From positions 1-36,504 of the forward strand of contig JBCCGT010000039.1 in NCBI GenBank assembly GCA_039029135.1: a stretch of 36,504 bases of DNA, given 5' to 3'. The DNA comes from JALZVT01 sp039029135. GTDB lineage: Bacteria; Pseudomonadota; Gammaproteobacteria; Pseudomonadales; Azotimanducaceae. Under the pieces are notes generated by a model. It was not told where the DNA came from, did no database searches, and was given only the letters and a program-made list of their open reading frames with translations. A program made the position numbers and the translations under genes. This document shows, piece by piece, positions 17,972 through 26,701 of the stretch. The number at the start of each line of letters is the position of its first letter. Positions within the stretch are counted from its first letter, which is position 1.

Positions 17972-19150
17972 CTAACAAATTTCCGTCGCACGTAGCTCCT
18001 CAATGGCCCGCGCATCCAGCCCCAACAGCTCCTCGAGCACGGCATCGGTATGTTCACCGAGTTCCGGAAAGAAGCGAATGTCCTGCATACCAGCATCAGG
18101 AAATCGCAGCGGCGAGTTCGCGAGCGCGATGCGTCCCATGTCGGGATGCTCGCGCCACTCGACCATGCCGCGCTCAATGAGGTGCGGATCGTTGCGCAGC
18201 TCGTCCAGATCCCGTACGGGCGCGATCGGCAGACGCGCTTCGCGCATGGCGTCGAATGCCTCCTGTCGCGTTCGCTTGGCGGTCCACGCGCCGATGATGT
18301 CGTTGAGCTCGCCCTCGCGCTTCAGACGACCCGCGCGCGTACTCATGTCCGGATCGCGCAACAAGTCGCTGCGACCGATCAGCTCGCACAACCGCTCCCA
18401 GTGATGTTCAGCGACGACGATCAGCGCGATGTAGCCATCGCTGCACGGATAGACGCTGTAAGGGACCACGCCGGCCGGCGAACGGTTGCCCTTGCGCTCC
18501 GGCAGCTTGCCCGTGGCGTGGAACGCGGTGAAGTCTGAGCTGAACACGAAGTACATCGACTCCAGCATGGAAACCTCGACCAGCCCGCCCTCCCCGTGCA
18601 GGGCCTTGCGGGCGATGGCGGTCGCGATCCCGGCGTACAGGTGCGTGCCGCCCAGAATGTCGATCGGTGCGCCGCCCGCGCGCAGCGGCGGTCCGTCCTC
18701 GAACCCGGTGACGCTCATCATCCCAGACACCGCCTGGATCGTGTGATCCATCGCGAGCTGATCCTTGGAAGGTCCGGTCAGGCCGTATCCCGACCCGGAG
18801 GCATAGATAAGCTGCGGGTGCAGCGACTTGAGAACCTTGTAGCCAATGCCGAGCTTGTCCATAACCCCCGGCGCGAAGTTCTCTAGCACCACGTCAACCT
18901 GCGGCACGAGCGATTTGAACAGCGCCTGACCGCCCTCGCTCTTGAGATCAATAGCGATGCTGCGCTTGTTGGAGTTCAGCATGGCGAACGCCATCGGCGT
19001 CTTGCCTTTGGGCCCACGCAGCTTGTCGCCGGTCGGCGGCTCTACCTTGATGACGTCGGCACCGGCCATGGCGAGCAGGAAGCCGGCGTAGGGGCCGTTA
19101 TAAATTTGCCCGAGATCGAGCACGCGAACACCTTCGAGCGGAAACGTCAT
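17972..19150 (-). CDS. CaiB/BaiF family CoA-transferase
   Basis: A 392-residue class III CoA-transferase of normal length. It shows the N-terminal GVRVLDLGQIYNGPYAG segment, the ADVIKVEPPTGDKLRG segment near residue 31, and the catalytic Asp at about residue 135 in AMDHTIQAVSGM. It moves CoA between an acyl-CoA donor and a carboxylic acid, thus activating the acid. ATG 19150 follows GGAG that overlaps the stop of the esterase (5-bp gap), so the two are in one operon with gamma-glutamyltransferase upstream. Substrate unknown; a product released by the esterase or transferase is a reasonable guess. Confidence 0.94.
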   Translation of the reverse strand: MTFPLEGVRVLDLGQIYNGPYAGFLLAMAGADVIKVEPPTGDKLRGPKGKTPMAFAMLNSNKRSIAIDLKSEGGQALFKSLVPQVDVVLENFAPGVMDKLGIGYKVLKSLHPQLIYASGSGYGLTGPSKDQLAMDHTIQAVSGMMSVTGFEDGPPLRAGGAPIDILGGTHLYAGIATAIARKALHGEGGLVEVSMLESMYFVFSSDFTAFHATGKLPERKGNRSPAGVVPYSVYPCSDGYIALIVVAEHHWERLCELIGRSDLLRDPDMSTRAGRLKREGELNDIIGAWTAKRTRQEAFDAMREARLPIAPVRDLDELRNDPHLIERGMVEWREHPDMGRIALANSPLRFPDAGMQDIRFFPELGEHTDAVLEELLGLDARAIEELRATEIC

Positions 19151-19155
19151 CGTCG

Positions 19156-20148
19156 TTACTCCTGCCCGGTCTGCGGGTCGTCGCCGTCATTGGTCGCGAA
19201 CAGCCAGCGCAGCGTGTCGGCGAACAGCGCGCCGCCGTGTCGCAAGTTGTGTCCGCCGGTCCCGAATTCGAAGCGCGCCTCGTAGCCTGCGAACTCGAGC
19301 GCGGCTGCCATCGTCTGATTGGCGAGCGCCCAGTTACCAAACAGGATATCGGCATCCCGTTCTCCGCTCTGCAGGAACACGCGGATCGGCTTGCGCTCGC
19401 TGTGTCGAATGAGCACGGGATATTCGTGACCGCCGCGAATCGCCACGAACGAACCGCAGTGGCTGACCACCCGGCCGAATTGGTCCGGTCGATGCCATGC
19501 GACGTTGAACGCGCATATGCCACCACTTGAGATACCGATCATCGCGCGCCAGGCCGGATCCTCGGTAAAGCGAACGTCCACAAGCGCCGCCGCCATCGGC
19601 AGCAGTTCGTCGATCACGAAGCGCGCATAGTCATCCGTCAGGCTGTCATATTCGAAACTGCGCTGGTCGTTGGCGCGGGGATCGGGGCGCTCGCCCGGGC
19701 GATGCGGCCGCTCGATGTCGGGCGGTCGTCCGGGCATGACGAACACTGCGGCAACCGGCGGCAGCTCGCCGGTGGCCACCAGCGCGTCGAGGACGCGCGT
19801 TGCGCGTACCGGGCCGTTGGGATCCAGGTAGCCCGCGCCGTCGTTGAAGACCAGCAGGGGCAAGTCACGCTCGCCCTCGCCCCCCGGCGACACATAGACC
19901 CAAACATCGCGAATGGTGTCGGCGAAGACCGCGCTGCCGGCCCAGTTGCGCACCCGCTCGACTCGTCCGCTGCCTCCGTCGCCCTCATCCTGGGAAAAGA
20001 ACGCTTCAGGACAAGGGTGGTAGTGCGCATCGCCGGGCGTGTCCAGGGCCCCAAGAATCTCGAGGTTGCTGCGGCCGTTGATCCGGCGCGTCGAATACTC
20101 CGTCCGTATGCGATCTAGCTTGAGCGCGGAATACAGCGCTGCGTCCAT
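19156..20148 (-). CDS. Fes/enterochelin-esterase-like alpha/beta hydrolase
   Basis: A 330-residue hydrolase of the putative esterase (PF00756-like) group. The N-terminal cap has RDVWVYVSPGG and LPLLVFNDGAGYLDP near residues 83-108. The nucleophile elbow is GISSGG with Ser207, and the C-terminal GTGGHNLRHGG holds the likely catalytic His. ATG 20148 is chosen over GTG 20163 and ATG 20154 because GGAGGG sits about 7 bp before it. No signal peptide is seen, so it probably acts in the cytoplasm on an ester or thioester. It lies 33 bp below the gamma-glutamyltransferase gene and 5 bp above the CoA-transferase. Confidence 0.88.
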   Translation of the reverse strand: MDAALYSALKLDRIRTEYSTRRINGRSNLEILGALDTPGDAHYHPCPEAFFSQDEGDGGSGRVERVRNWAGSAVFADTIRDVWVYVSPGGEGERDLPLLVFNDGAGYLDPNGPVRATRVLDALVATGELPPVAAVFVMPGRPPDIERPHRPGERPDPRANDQRSFEYDSLTDDYARFVIDELLPMAAALVDVRFTEDPAWRAMIGISSGGICAFNVAWHRPDQFGRVVSHCGSFVAIRGGHEYPVLIRHSERKPIRVFLQSGERDADILFGNWALANQTMAAALEFAGYEARFEFGTGGHNLRHGGALFADTLRWLFATNDGDDPQTGQE

Positions 20149-20181
20149 GGACATTCCCTCCACGTGCGAACCGAGGCCGCG

Positions 20182-21768
20182 TTAAAACCCGGCGGCCTGA
20201 CCTTCCTTGCGATGATCGGAGCCCGCGGCGTAGCCGTCGGCAAGCCGCTGAATGAGCTGAGCACCGCCGAACACGTGCTCGGCGGTATCAAACCTGACGT
20301 CGTGTCCACGCCCCGCCAGGTCTTCGAGCACGGCTTCCGGCGTCCCGACTTCCAGGCCAACAGAGAAGTCTTCGTAGACATGCCAGCGCGGCGCGTCGCT
20401 CGCGGCCTGCGGATTCTGCCCGGCATCGAATAGCCGATTGACCATCTGCACATGCCCCTGATGCTGCATGTGGCCACCCATGACGCCAAAGCTGAGCAAC
20501 GGCTTGCCGGCCCCAGTCACAAACCCCGGGATGATCGTGTGGAATGGTCGTTTGCCGGGCGCGAGCTGGTTCGGGTGACCCGGCTCCAGCGAGAAGCCGC
20601 GGCCGCGATTCTGCAGCGCGATGCCCGTCTTCGGTATGACGACGCCGGACCCGAAGCCCATATAGTTCGACTGGATAAACGAGACCATCATGCCGTCGGC
20701 GTCGGCCGTGGTCAGATAGACCGTGTCTTGGCTCGTCGGCAGCGCGACGGGTGGCAGCGGTGCCGCATGGTCATCGATCTGCCGAGCCAACGACTCCAGC
20801 ATGCCCGGCGCCAGCAGTTCCTCGGGCGCGACCCGCATCGAGCGCGGATCGGCGAAATGATCGAAGGCCGCGCGAATCGCGATCTTCATTGCCTCAATCT
20901 GCACGTGTTTGCCCGCGGCCGTGTCGGGATCGGGCGCCTCGAGGTGCCGCAGGATGCCCAGCGCGATCTGTGCGGCCAAGCCCTGCCCATTCGGCGGAAT
21001 CTCGTGCAGCGTCACGTCGCGATAGTCCTGGGCGGTCGGCGTCACCCAATCGCATTGATGCTCGGCAAGATCGCTCGCACGAAGGGCGCCGCCTTCGTCT
21101 CGTGCGGCGGTGTCCATCGCCATGGCAAGCTCACCGCGGTAAAACGCCTCGCCATTCGACTCGCAGATGCGCTCTAGCGTGTGCGCGAGATCCGGGCGCC
21201 GAAACACGGCACCCGCCGCGGGCGCGGGCAGGAAGTGCTCGACGAAGTGCGGAAAGTCCGCATAGGTCTGCGCTGCACGGTGCCAGTAGTACGCAGTCTT
21301 CGGACCCACCTGAAAGCCGTCGCGCGCATAGTGGATCGCGGCCTCGAACAGCTCTGCAAACCGCAGCCGGCCAAAGCGCTCGGACAGCGCCACCCAGGCG
21401 CTGACGGCACCCGGGACCGTGACCGCGCCCCAGCCCAGCGCCGGTACCGTCTTGCGATTGCCAAACTTTTGCAGATCGACGCCTGTAGGCGCGCGACCGG
21501 AGGCGTTCAGACCATGCAGAGTCGCGCCGTCCCACAGGATTGCGAACGCGTCGCTGCCGACACCGTTGTTGTTCGGCTCGACGACGGTCAGCGTGATCGC
21601 CGTGGCGAGTGCTGCGTCGACCGCGTTTCCGCCACGGCGTAGGGCATCGACGCCCGCCTGCACCGCAAGGGGTTGCGATGAGGCGACCAGATTGCGCGCG
21701 CACACGGGCGCTCGCGCCGAGGCGTACGGTTGGTCGGCGCTGATCGAATCCGAAATCTGCGAACCCAA
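20182..21768 (-). CDS. Gamma-glutamyltransferase family protein
   Basis: A 528-residue Ntn hydrolase of the GGT family. The N-terminal part carries the typical GVDALRRGGNAVDAALAT and EPNNNGVGSDAF segments. The autoprocessing site is QDTVYLTTADADG, with Thr349 as the expected nucleophile, where classical GGT reads DTTH. Later segments GRGFSLEPGHPNQLAPGKRPFHT and GVMGGHMQHQGHVQM match the small subunit. TTG 21768 is the start, set by GGGGAGGG 5 bp upstream. No signal peptide is visible, unlike periplasmic E. coli GGT, so it may be one of the cytoplasmic or amidase-like members. It leads the operon with the esterase and CoA-transferase. Confidence 0.93.
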   Translation of the reverse strand: MGSQISDSISADQPYASARAPVCARNLVASSQPLAVQAGVDALRRGGNAVDAALATAITLTVVEPNNNGVGSDAFAILWDGATLHGLNASGRAPTGVDLQKFGNRKTVPALGWGAVTVPGAVSAWVALSERFGRLRFAELFEAAIHYARDGFQVGPKTAYYWHRAAQTYADFPHFVEHFLPAPAAGAVFRRPDLAHTLERICESNGEAFYRGELAMAMDTAARDEGGALRASDLAEHQCDWVTPTAQDYRDVTLHEIPPNGQGLAAQIALGILRHLEAPDPDTAAGKHVQIEAMKIAIRAAFDHFADPRSMRVAPEELLAPGMLESLARQIDDHAAPLPPVALPTSQDTVYLTTADADGMMVSFIQSNYMGFGSGVVIPKTGIALQNRGRGFSLEPGHPNQLAPGKRPFHTIIPGFVTGAGKPLLSFGVMGGHMQHQGHVQMVNRLFDAGQNPQAASDAPRWHVYEDFSVGLEVGTPEAVLEDLAGRGHDVRFDTAEHVFGGAQLIQRLADGYAAGSDHRKEGQAAGF

Positions 21769-21773
21769 AGATG

Positions 21774-21781
21774 CCCTCCCC
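21774..21781 (-). promoter_or_regulatory. Ribosome binding site fixing the TTG start of the GGT-family gene
   Basis: On the minus strand GGGGAGGG stands 5 bp before TTG 21768. This strong site outweighs the poor start codon. Confidence 0.7.
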
Positions 21782-21985
21782 TGAGAGTTCGTTGTGATTA
21801 GTGGAACAGTCTACTCGCTGCTGGCGACCCGTCGAGTATTGGTGGCCCCGCGCGGGCTCGATGTCTCGGTCGCGCCACGCTGATCAGACGCACACCTCGG
21901 GACAACCCAAGCGAGAGCACGATCGGCATGATGGTCGCGGCAGCCGACCTACTGAGACCGCACTCGCTCTGTAGCGACGCAGATC

Positions 21986-21994
21986 TGGGGTCAG
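21986..21994. repeat. TGGGGTCAG direct repeat, left copy
   Basis: The context is AGATC-TGGGGTCAG-AG. The right copy at 24099-24107 reads AGACA-TGGGGTCAG-CC. The pair brackets the amidohydrolase and PhyH genes in direct orientation. Confidence 0.4.
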
Positions 21995-22027
21995 AGTAAG
22001 GAGGATTCCGCGAAAGTCCTGGCCGAT

Positions 22028-23011
22028 CTACAGCGATCCTGCCTCGTCTAAACGAAAGAAACGCCGCGCATTGTCACCTAGCACGCCCATGAGTTCGGCA
22101 TCGGTCAGAAAGTCGATCTCTCTATAACGTTCGATGATCGGACCAGCAGGCCAATTGTCCGTTCCCACCATGAGTCGATCGATAAAGCCGCGCCGACGAA
22201 ACTCACGGACCGCGCCTATATGAATCGGCGCAGGAGGCACGGCATTTAAGGCAGTCATATCGACATACAAGTTTGGATAGGCCGCAAGCAGTTCGAATGT
22301 GGCTTCCAGATAGGAGATGTCACCGAGATTCGGAAGGGCCGGAAAGCCTGCGTGTTGCAGGATCAAGCGCAATCCTGGGTGACGCTCCAGGACAGGAACG
22401 AGCAGCGCCGGGTCACCGAGATCGGGATCAAACTCAGGACAACAACCCGTCGGCCGACTCGGCGTGCCTGGTGGTGGTCCGCGATTGATATGAATAGCGA
22501 CCGGCAGATCGAGCTCTTCGGCCAATGCCCAGTAAGGCGCCATGCGTTCGGAGGTTGGCGGAACGCCGGCGTACACGAGCAGCAATTCCCCGAGCATGCG
22601 CACATGTCCGCGTGCAACCTCTCGACGAATCCAGTCAAGACTGGGCCAGGCGCCTCCATCCCAGCGACACATCGGCTGCCCGGCTGTATTGCGCACGACG
22701 CAAGGAAATGCGGGCCCAGCAAAAAACCGACCCGGAGCCGCCTGTACCCAATCCTCCACATCGGACGGCTCATTGAGATGCAGCACCGTGGTCTCAATCC
22801 CATGTTGGGCCATCTCGGCGATAACGGTGTTTCGATACGACGCGTCGTCATCGCCAATGCGAGACGCATGCATGTGGGCGTTCACGATCTTGTGTTCAAC
22901 GACCGCGGCAGCGCGCCCATGCAAGGGATGGCGGGCATCAGTCGCACACCCGACAAGCAGCGCCATCACCGCGATGCACGGGCCGAGCAGATAGGTTAGC
23001 TGTAGTCGCAT
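22028..23011 (-). CDS. Amidohydrolase family lipoprotein (TIM-barrel hydrolase)
   Basis: A 327-residue protein starting at ATG 23011; an in-frame GTG at 23044 would add 11 residues but places charged residues before the signal. The N-terminus is a lipoprotein signal (LTYLLGPCIAVMALLVGC) with Cys as the first mature residue. Metal-site marks of the amidohydrolase-2 group are NAHMHAS near residue 45, LILQHAGFP near residue 215 and GTDNWPAGP near residue 280. It probably cleaves or decarboxylates a small molecule in the periplasm. It is transcribed away from the PhyH gene, and codon use is slightly less GC-rich than flanking genes. Substrate unknown. Confidence 0.85.
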   Translation of the reverse strand: MRLQLTYLLGPCIAVMALLVGCATDARHPLHGRAAAVVEHKIVNAHMHASRIGDDDASYRNTVIAEMAQHGIETTVLHLNEPSDVEDWVQAAPGRFFAGPAFPCVVRNTAGQPMCRWDGGAWPSLDWIRREVARGHVRMLGELLLVYAGVPPTSERMAPYWALAEELDLPVAIHINRGPPPGTPSRPTGCCPEFDPDLGDPALLVPVLERHPGLRLILQHAGFPALPNLGDISYLEATFELLAAYPNLYVDMTALNAVPPAPIHIGAVREFRRRGFIDRLMVGTDNWPAGPIIERYREIDFLTDAELMGVLGDNARRFFRLDEAGSL

Positions 23012-23264
23012 GTGGTCACGATGATCTGTAAATTGATGAGTCACATCATGAAGCCAAAACTTATCAGCGGGATGGTGTAAGCGCTATCTCCAAGCATCAT
23101 TGGGTTTGACCATCGTTGGGATGGACGTTGGGATGGAGCGTTGGGATGGACAGGCAGACCTGACTGTCGATGCAGCCCCTCCGACCAAACCAAGTTCGAG
23201 CGTCAGAAACGGCGCAGCCTTGCAACGCGCAGGCTCGATTTTCCGATCGTGCCATACTGGGGAA
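23012..23264. promoter_or_regulatory. Divergent intergenic region between amidohydrolase and PhyH genes
   Basis: 253 bp with promoters for both sides. It holds the palindrome TGATG-AGTCA-CATCA (23034-23048) and the tandem GTTGGGATGGA repeat (23115-23150). No reliable -10/-35 pair was identified. Confidence 0.4.
23115..23150. repeat. Three tandem copies of GTTGGGATGGA
   Basis: Identical 11-base units start at 23115, 23127 and 23140, spaced by one and two bases. They lie about 115-150 bp upstream of the PhyH start and could be regulatory iterons or simple slippage. Confidence 0.7.
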
Positions 23265-24068
23265 ATGGCCCACCTGACGCAGACCCAGCTCGAGCGCTAT
23301 CAGCGGGACGGCTTCCTCAGCCCGATACGCATTGCCTCGTCCACGACGGCGAACGCCTGGCGCCGTCGATTCGAGGCGTTCGAGGCGCGATCGGGGGAGC
23401 GGTCGGTCGCGCTGCGCACCGATCTGCACCTAGCTGAGCGCTGGGCCTGGGAGATTCTGGTCAGCCCGGAGGTCATGCAGCCGGTGGTCGATCTGCTGGG
23501 ACCGGACGTGCTGCTGTGGTCGCTGAACTGGTTCATTAAGGAACCGCGCAGCGGCGACTTCGTCAGCCTGCATCAGGACGCCAACTACTGGGGACTCGAG
23601 CCACACGAGGTGCTGACGGCCTGGATCGCGCTGTCGGATGCCTCTGAAGCGACGGGGCCGATGCGCTTCCTGCCCGGCACACATAGAGGCGTGCTGTTCG
23701 AGCACGACAATACCTTCGCACCACACAACCTGCTGAGCCGCGGGCAGACGATCGCAGCGCCAATCGACGAGTCCCGCGCGGTCAGCGCGCCTCTGGCGGC
23801 AGGCGAGATGTCGCTGCATCACGTGCGGCTGATCCACGGCAGCGGCCCCAACGAGACCGACGACCGACGTATCGGCATGGTGGCACGCTACTGCAGAACG
23901 GACGTCCGCCAGACAAAAGGCCGCGACACCGCGGTGCTTGCTGCCGGCAAGGATCGCTTCGGTCACTTCGAGCTACGCGGCGCCCCATGCATCGACTTTG
24001 GCCCGTCGGAGACGCAGCGCCACGCGGAGGCCGTCCAGCTACTGGGCCAGATCATCCACGCGGACTAG
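23265..24068 (+). CDS. Phytanoyl-CoA dioxygenase (PhyH) family protein
   Basis: A 267-residue 2-oxoglutarate/Fe(II) oxygenase. ATG 23265 follows GGGGAA and begins the family-typical MAHLTQTQLERYQRDGFL; the frame is open further upstream, but through the tandem repeat, so an earlier start is unlikely. The iron triad is His103-x-Asp105 in SLHQDANYW and His191 in LIHGSGPN, with an Arg near residue 202 as the 2-oxoglutarate ligand. The TGPMRFLPGTHRG segment is also typical. Bacterial members hydroxylate many small molecules, not only phytanoyl-CoA. It is transcribed away from the amidohydrolase and followed within 40 bp by the second TGGGGTCAG copy. Confidence 0.9.
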   Translation: MAHLTQTQLERYQRDGFLSPIRIASSTTANAWRRRFEAFEARSGERSVALRTDLHLAERWAWEILVSPEVMQPVVDLLGPDVLLWSLNWFIKEPRSGDFVSLHQDANYWGLEPHEVLTAWIALSDASEATGPMRFLPGTHRGVLFEHDNTFAPHNLLSRGQTIAAPIDESRAVSAPLAAGEMSLHHVRLIHGSGPNETDDRRIGMVARYCRTDVRQTKGRDTAVLAAGKDRFGHFELRGAPCIDFGPSETQRHAEAVQLLGQIIHAD

Positions 24069-24098
24069 GGGCTTGGGAGAGCTTGGGACGGCGAGACA

Positions 24099-24107
24099 TG
24101 GGGTCAG
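24099..24107. repeat. TGGGGTCAG direct repeat, right copy
   Basis: Here the motif continues as GGGG-TCAG-CCCC, able to form a small hairpin. It is the partner of the copy at 21986-21994. Confidence 0.4.
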
Positions 24108-24121
24108 CCCCCGCCCACTCC

Positions 24122-24604
24122 CTAAGGCGTCCACCCGTACCTGATATCCGCGAGTTCCTCTTTCGAAGACGCCCAGGGATTGCCCTCGAAATCCGCGAAG
24201 CCGCGTTCAAGCTCTACAAACCCATGAGACAAATAGAACGCCTGGGCACGGGTGTTTTTCTGAAAGGTGTACAGTTTGACGCCGTTCGGCGCGCGCGACT
24301 TGGCGTCGTACAACAGCTTTGAGCCGAGTCCCTGCCCCTGATAACGCACGTTGACGTACAGGTGGTCCAGCTCCCCGGCTTGCAGAACGGAGAAGCCCGC
24401 AATCGTGCTGGACGACGTATCGATGGCCACCTGAATCGCCGCCGGATCGATAGTGCAGAAATAGTCCAGCTGGCCGATCAGATCGTCGCTGCGATTCTGT
24501 TCCGGCAAACCCATCGCCCGCTGGAAAGACTGTCGCCACATCTTGACCAGCTCCAGCGCGTACTCTGGTCGGTGGCCAACGATGTCGACGTCCTGAATTC
24601 CCAT
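24122..24604 (-). CDS. GNAT family N-acetyltransferase
   Basis: A 160-residue protein with the GNAT fold. Motif A is clear: LDHLYVNVRYQGQGLGSKLL near residue 80-100, containing the acetyl-CoA pyrophosphate loop Q-G-Q-G-L-G. Motif B follows as the KNTRAQAFYLSHGFVELERG helix and strand near residue 117-136. It transfers an acetyl group from acetyl-CoA to an amine of an unknown substrate. ATG 24604 has no strong ribosome site. It stands alone between PhyH (convergent) and the tctA stop, 113 bp away and on the same strand as the transporter operon, but without sign of being part of it. Confidence 0.9.
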   Translation of the reverse strand: MGIQDVDIVGHRPEYALELVKMWRQSFQRAMGLPEQNRSDDLIGQLDYFCTIDPAAIQVAIDTSSSTIAGFSVLQAGELDHLYVNVRYQGQGLGSKLLYDAKSRAPNGVKLYTFQKNTRAQAFYLSHGFVELERGFADFEGNPWASSKEELADIRYGWTP

Positions 24605-24717
24605 AGGTGCGCTTCGAAAAGTAAAACGAGCCTGAGTCTACGCGACCGTCGGCCGCGGCGTGGAATGCCCGTTCTCACAGGTGCGTTCACCGAGCGCCGC
24701 CGACGCGCGGGTCCCAT

Positions 24718-26229
24718 TCAGTCAGGCTCACCAACATCGTCCAGTCGCCTACCCCCGCGCCCCACCGCCGCAACCGCCACCGCCAGCGTGACGAGCATGA
24801 TGACGAGACACGCGGGTCGCTCCCAGAGAAAACGAAAACTGCCGTCGTACAGAATCAGCGAGCGCTGCAGGTTCGCCTCAAGATAGTCGCCGAGGATGAA
24901 ACCGAGCAGCACCGGCGCGAGCGGAAATCCGAGGGCTTTGAGCACCAGCGCGACCACGCAGATCGCGACCATGATCAGGATGTCGACCGTGTTGAAACTC
25001 ACGAGATACACGCCGGTCACGCAAAACAGAATCACCAGCGGTACCAGCAGTTGCCCGGGCACGCGCAGCAGGCGGGCAAAGTAGGGAATCAGCGGCAGGT
25101 TGAGCAGCAACAAGACGACGTTGCCCACATACATCGACACGATGACGGACCAGAACACGTCCGGGTGCTCGACGAACAGTCGCGGTCCCGGCTGGATGCC
25201 GTATGCGATCAGCGCACCTAGCAGTATCGCCGTCGTTCCCGATCCTGGGATACCCAGGGTCAAAAGCGGCACAAACGAACCGGTGGATGCCGCGTTGTTC
25301 GCGGCCTCCGGTGCTGCGAGCCCGCGCAGGCTGCCGCGCCCGAAGCGTTCTCTGTCAGCGCCCCGCGCCAGATTGCGCTCGAAGCCATAGACCAGGAACG
25401 ACGCGAGCGTGGCGCCAACGCCCGGTAGGACGCCGATCAAAAACCCAAGCACACTCGAACGACCCGTGACCGGCGCGACCTCCCGGACCTCGGCGCGTGT
25501 GAGTCGCATCGTTCCAAGATTCCGATCGGTGCCCGCGGCACTCGATCGAAAGCGACCGTCGAGCACGCTGGCAACGACCTCCGCCAGCGCAAACATCGCC
25601 ATAGCCAGGAGCAGAAAGCTGAAGCCGTCGATGAGATCCAGGCGTCCGAGATGCAGTCGCGGCAGGCCCGAGATCGTGTCCGCCCCAACCGTACCGAGCA
25701 TCATGCCCAGTACCGTCATCATGCAGGCAGGCAGCACGCGACCGCGCTCGGTGAAAGCCGTCACCGCGGTCAGACCAAGCACCATCAGCGCGAAATACTC
25801 CGGCGACTGAAACCCGAGAGCCAGGTTGGCCAGCAGCGGCGCGGCGACCAGCAACCCCACGGCGCCGAGCGTGCCGCCGGTGAACGAGGCGTAGGCCGCC
25901 AGCGCCAGCGCCCTGCCCGCCTGCCCCGCACGCGCCAGCGGATAGCCGTCGAAGGTCGTCGCCACCGTGCTCGCCGTGCCGGGCGCGTTGATGAGAATCG
26001 ACGCGGTAGAACCACCGAACACGGCGCCATAATAGACCCCGGCCATCAGGATCAGACCCGACGCCGGATCCAGCCCGTAGGTCAGCGGGATCATCAAAGC
26101 CACCGCGCTGATCGGCCCGAGCCCGGGCAGCATGCCGATGAAGGTACCCGCAAAGCAGCCCGCAGTGACCATCAGCAGGTTGAACGGCGCCAGCGCGGTC
26201 GCCAGGCCGTTGCTGATGCCCTCAAACAT
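24718..26229 (-). CDS. tctA: Tripartite tricarboxylate transporter, large permease (TctA)
   Basis: A 503-residue inner-membrane protein with about twelve hydrophobic segments. ATG 26229 is used (MFEGISNGLATAL), since the family starts there; it overlaps the end of tctB by 8 bp. Diagnostic segments are GCFAGTFIGMLPGLGPISAVALM near residue 28 and its echo GFLIGVLPGVGATLASFLVYG near residue 260, the two Pro-Gly-rich hairpins of the TctA fold, together with GVYYGAVFGGSTASILINAPG. With TctB and the periplasmic binding protein it imports a carboxylic acid such as citrate or another di- or tricarboxylate by ion symport. Substrate is not fixed by sequence. Confidence 0.95.
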   Translation of the reverse strand: MFEGISNGLATALAPFNLLMVTAGCFAGTFIGMLPGLGPISAVALMIPLTYGLDPASGLILMAGVYYGAVFGGSTASILINAPGTASTVATTFDGYPLARAGQAGRALALAAYASFTGGTLGAVGLLVAAPLLANLALGFQSPEYFALMVLGLTAVTAFTERGRVLPACMMTVLGMMLGTVGADTISGLPRLHLGRLDLIDGFSFLLLAMAMFALAEVVASVLDGRFRSSAAGTDRNLGTMRLTRAEVREVAPVTGRSSVLGFLIGVLPGVGATLASFLVYGFERNLARGADRERFGRGSLRGLAAPEAANNAASTGSFVPLLTLGIPGSGTTAILLGALIAYGIQPGPRLFVEHPDVFWSVIVSMYVGNVVLLLLNLPLIPYFARLLRVPGQLLVPLVILFCVTGVYLVSFNTVDILIMVAICVVALVLKALGFPLAPVLLGFILGDYLEANLQRSLILYDGSFRFLWERPACLVIMLVTLAVAVAAVGRGGRRLDDVGEPD

Positions 26230-26701
26230 GCGCCAGTCCCAGCGCAACCCACCACGCACCCGGTGCGAGGTACACGCCCAGCGCGACGCGCAGGAGGAAG
26301 GTGAAGATCAGGCTGGTGGCCAACGCGACGCCCACGGTCAGTCCCGGCCGACGTTCACCGAGCAGCCGGAAGCTCGCCAGCAGAAACAGCAGCGTCGCCA
26401 TGCCAAAACCGATCCGCGGCAGCGCGAGCGCGTACAGCACGATCAATGCGAGCAGCGCGCCGGCGAGCCAGGCGTCGCGTGCGCTGACGGCAGCCGTGTC
26501 GGTTCCCGGGCCGCCTCGCAAAATCTGTAAGAGCGCCAGCACTACTCCGGCCACGGCCAGGAACAGCGGCAGCGTGCGGGCGCTCATCGACTCTTCGGCG
26601 TCGATGGGCAGGGTCGCGATGCCAAGCGCCTGCCAGCCAAACAGCACGCTGAGCACCAGAAACACCAGCCCTCCGAGCCGCGATTGCGTCAGACCGCCCA
26701 C
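26222..26701 (-). CDS. tctB: Tripartite tricarboxylate transporter, small permease (TctB)
   Basis: A 159-residue protein with four predicted membrane segments: LGGLVFLVLSVLFGWQALGI, LFLAVAGVVLALLQIL, AGALLALIVLYALALPRIGFG and TSLIFTFLLRVALGVYLAPG. GTG 26701 shares its G with the TAG stop of tctC (TAGTG), and its own end overlaps tctA by 8 bp, so all three subunits are translationally coupled. The small permease is the poorly conserved partner of TctA; its identity rests on size, topology and position between tctC and tctA. Confidence 0.9.
   Translation of the reverse strand: MGGLTQSRLGGLVFLVLSVLFGWQALGIATLPIDAEESMSARTLPLFLAVAGVVLALLQILRGGPGTDTAAVSARDAWLAGALLALIVLYALALPRIGFGMATLLFLLASFRLLGERRPGLTVGVALATSLIFTFLLRVALGVYLAPGAWWVALGLAHV

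Larger units (their letters stand above)
21769..22027. other. Intergenic region with TGGGGTCAG motif
   Basis: 259 bp without a convincing gene. It carries TGGGGTCAG at 21986-21994, a sequence that recurs at 24099-24107. The stretch may include degraded mobile DNA, but no transposase fragment could be recognised. Confidence 0.4.

Noticed and set aside
21781..22027. Transposase remnant near the left TGGGGTCAG copy
   Set aside because: Frames read on both strands gave no transposase motif, so only the short repeat is reported.
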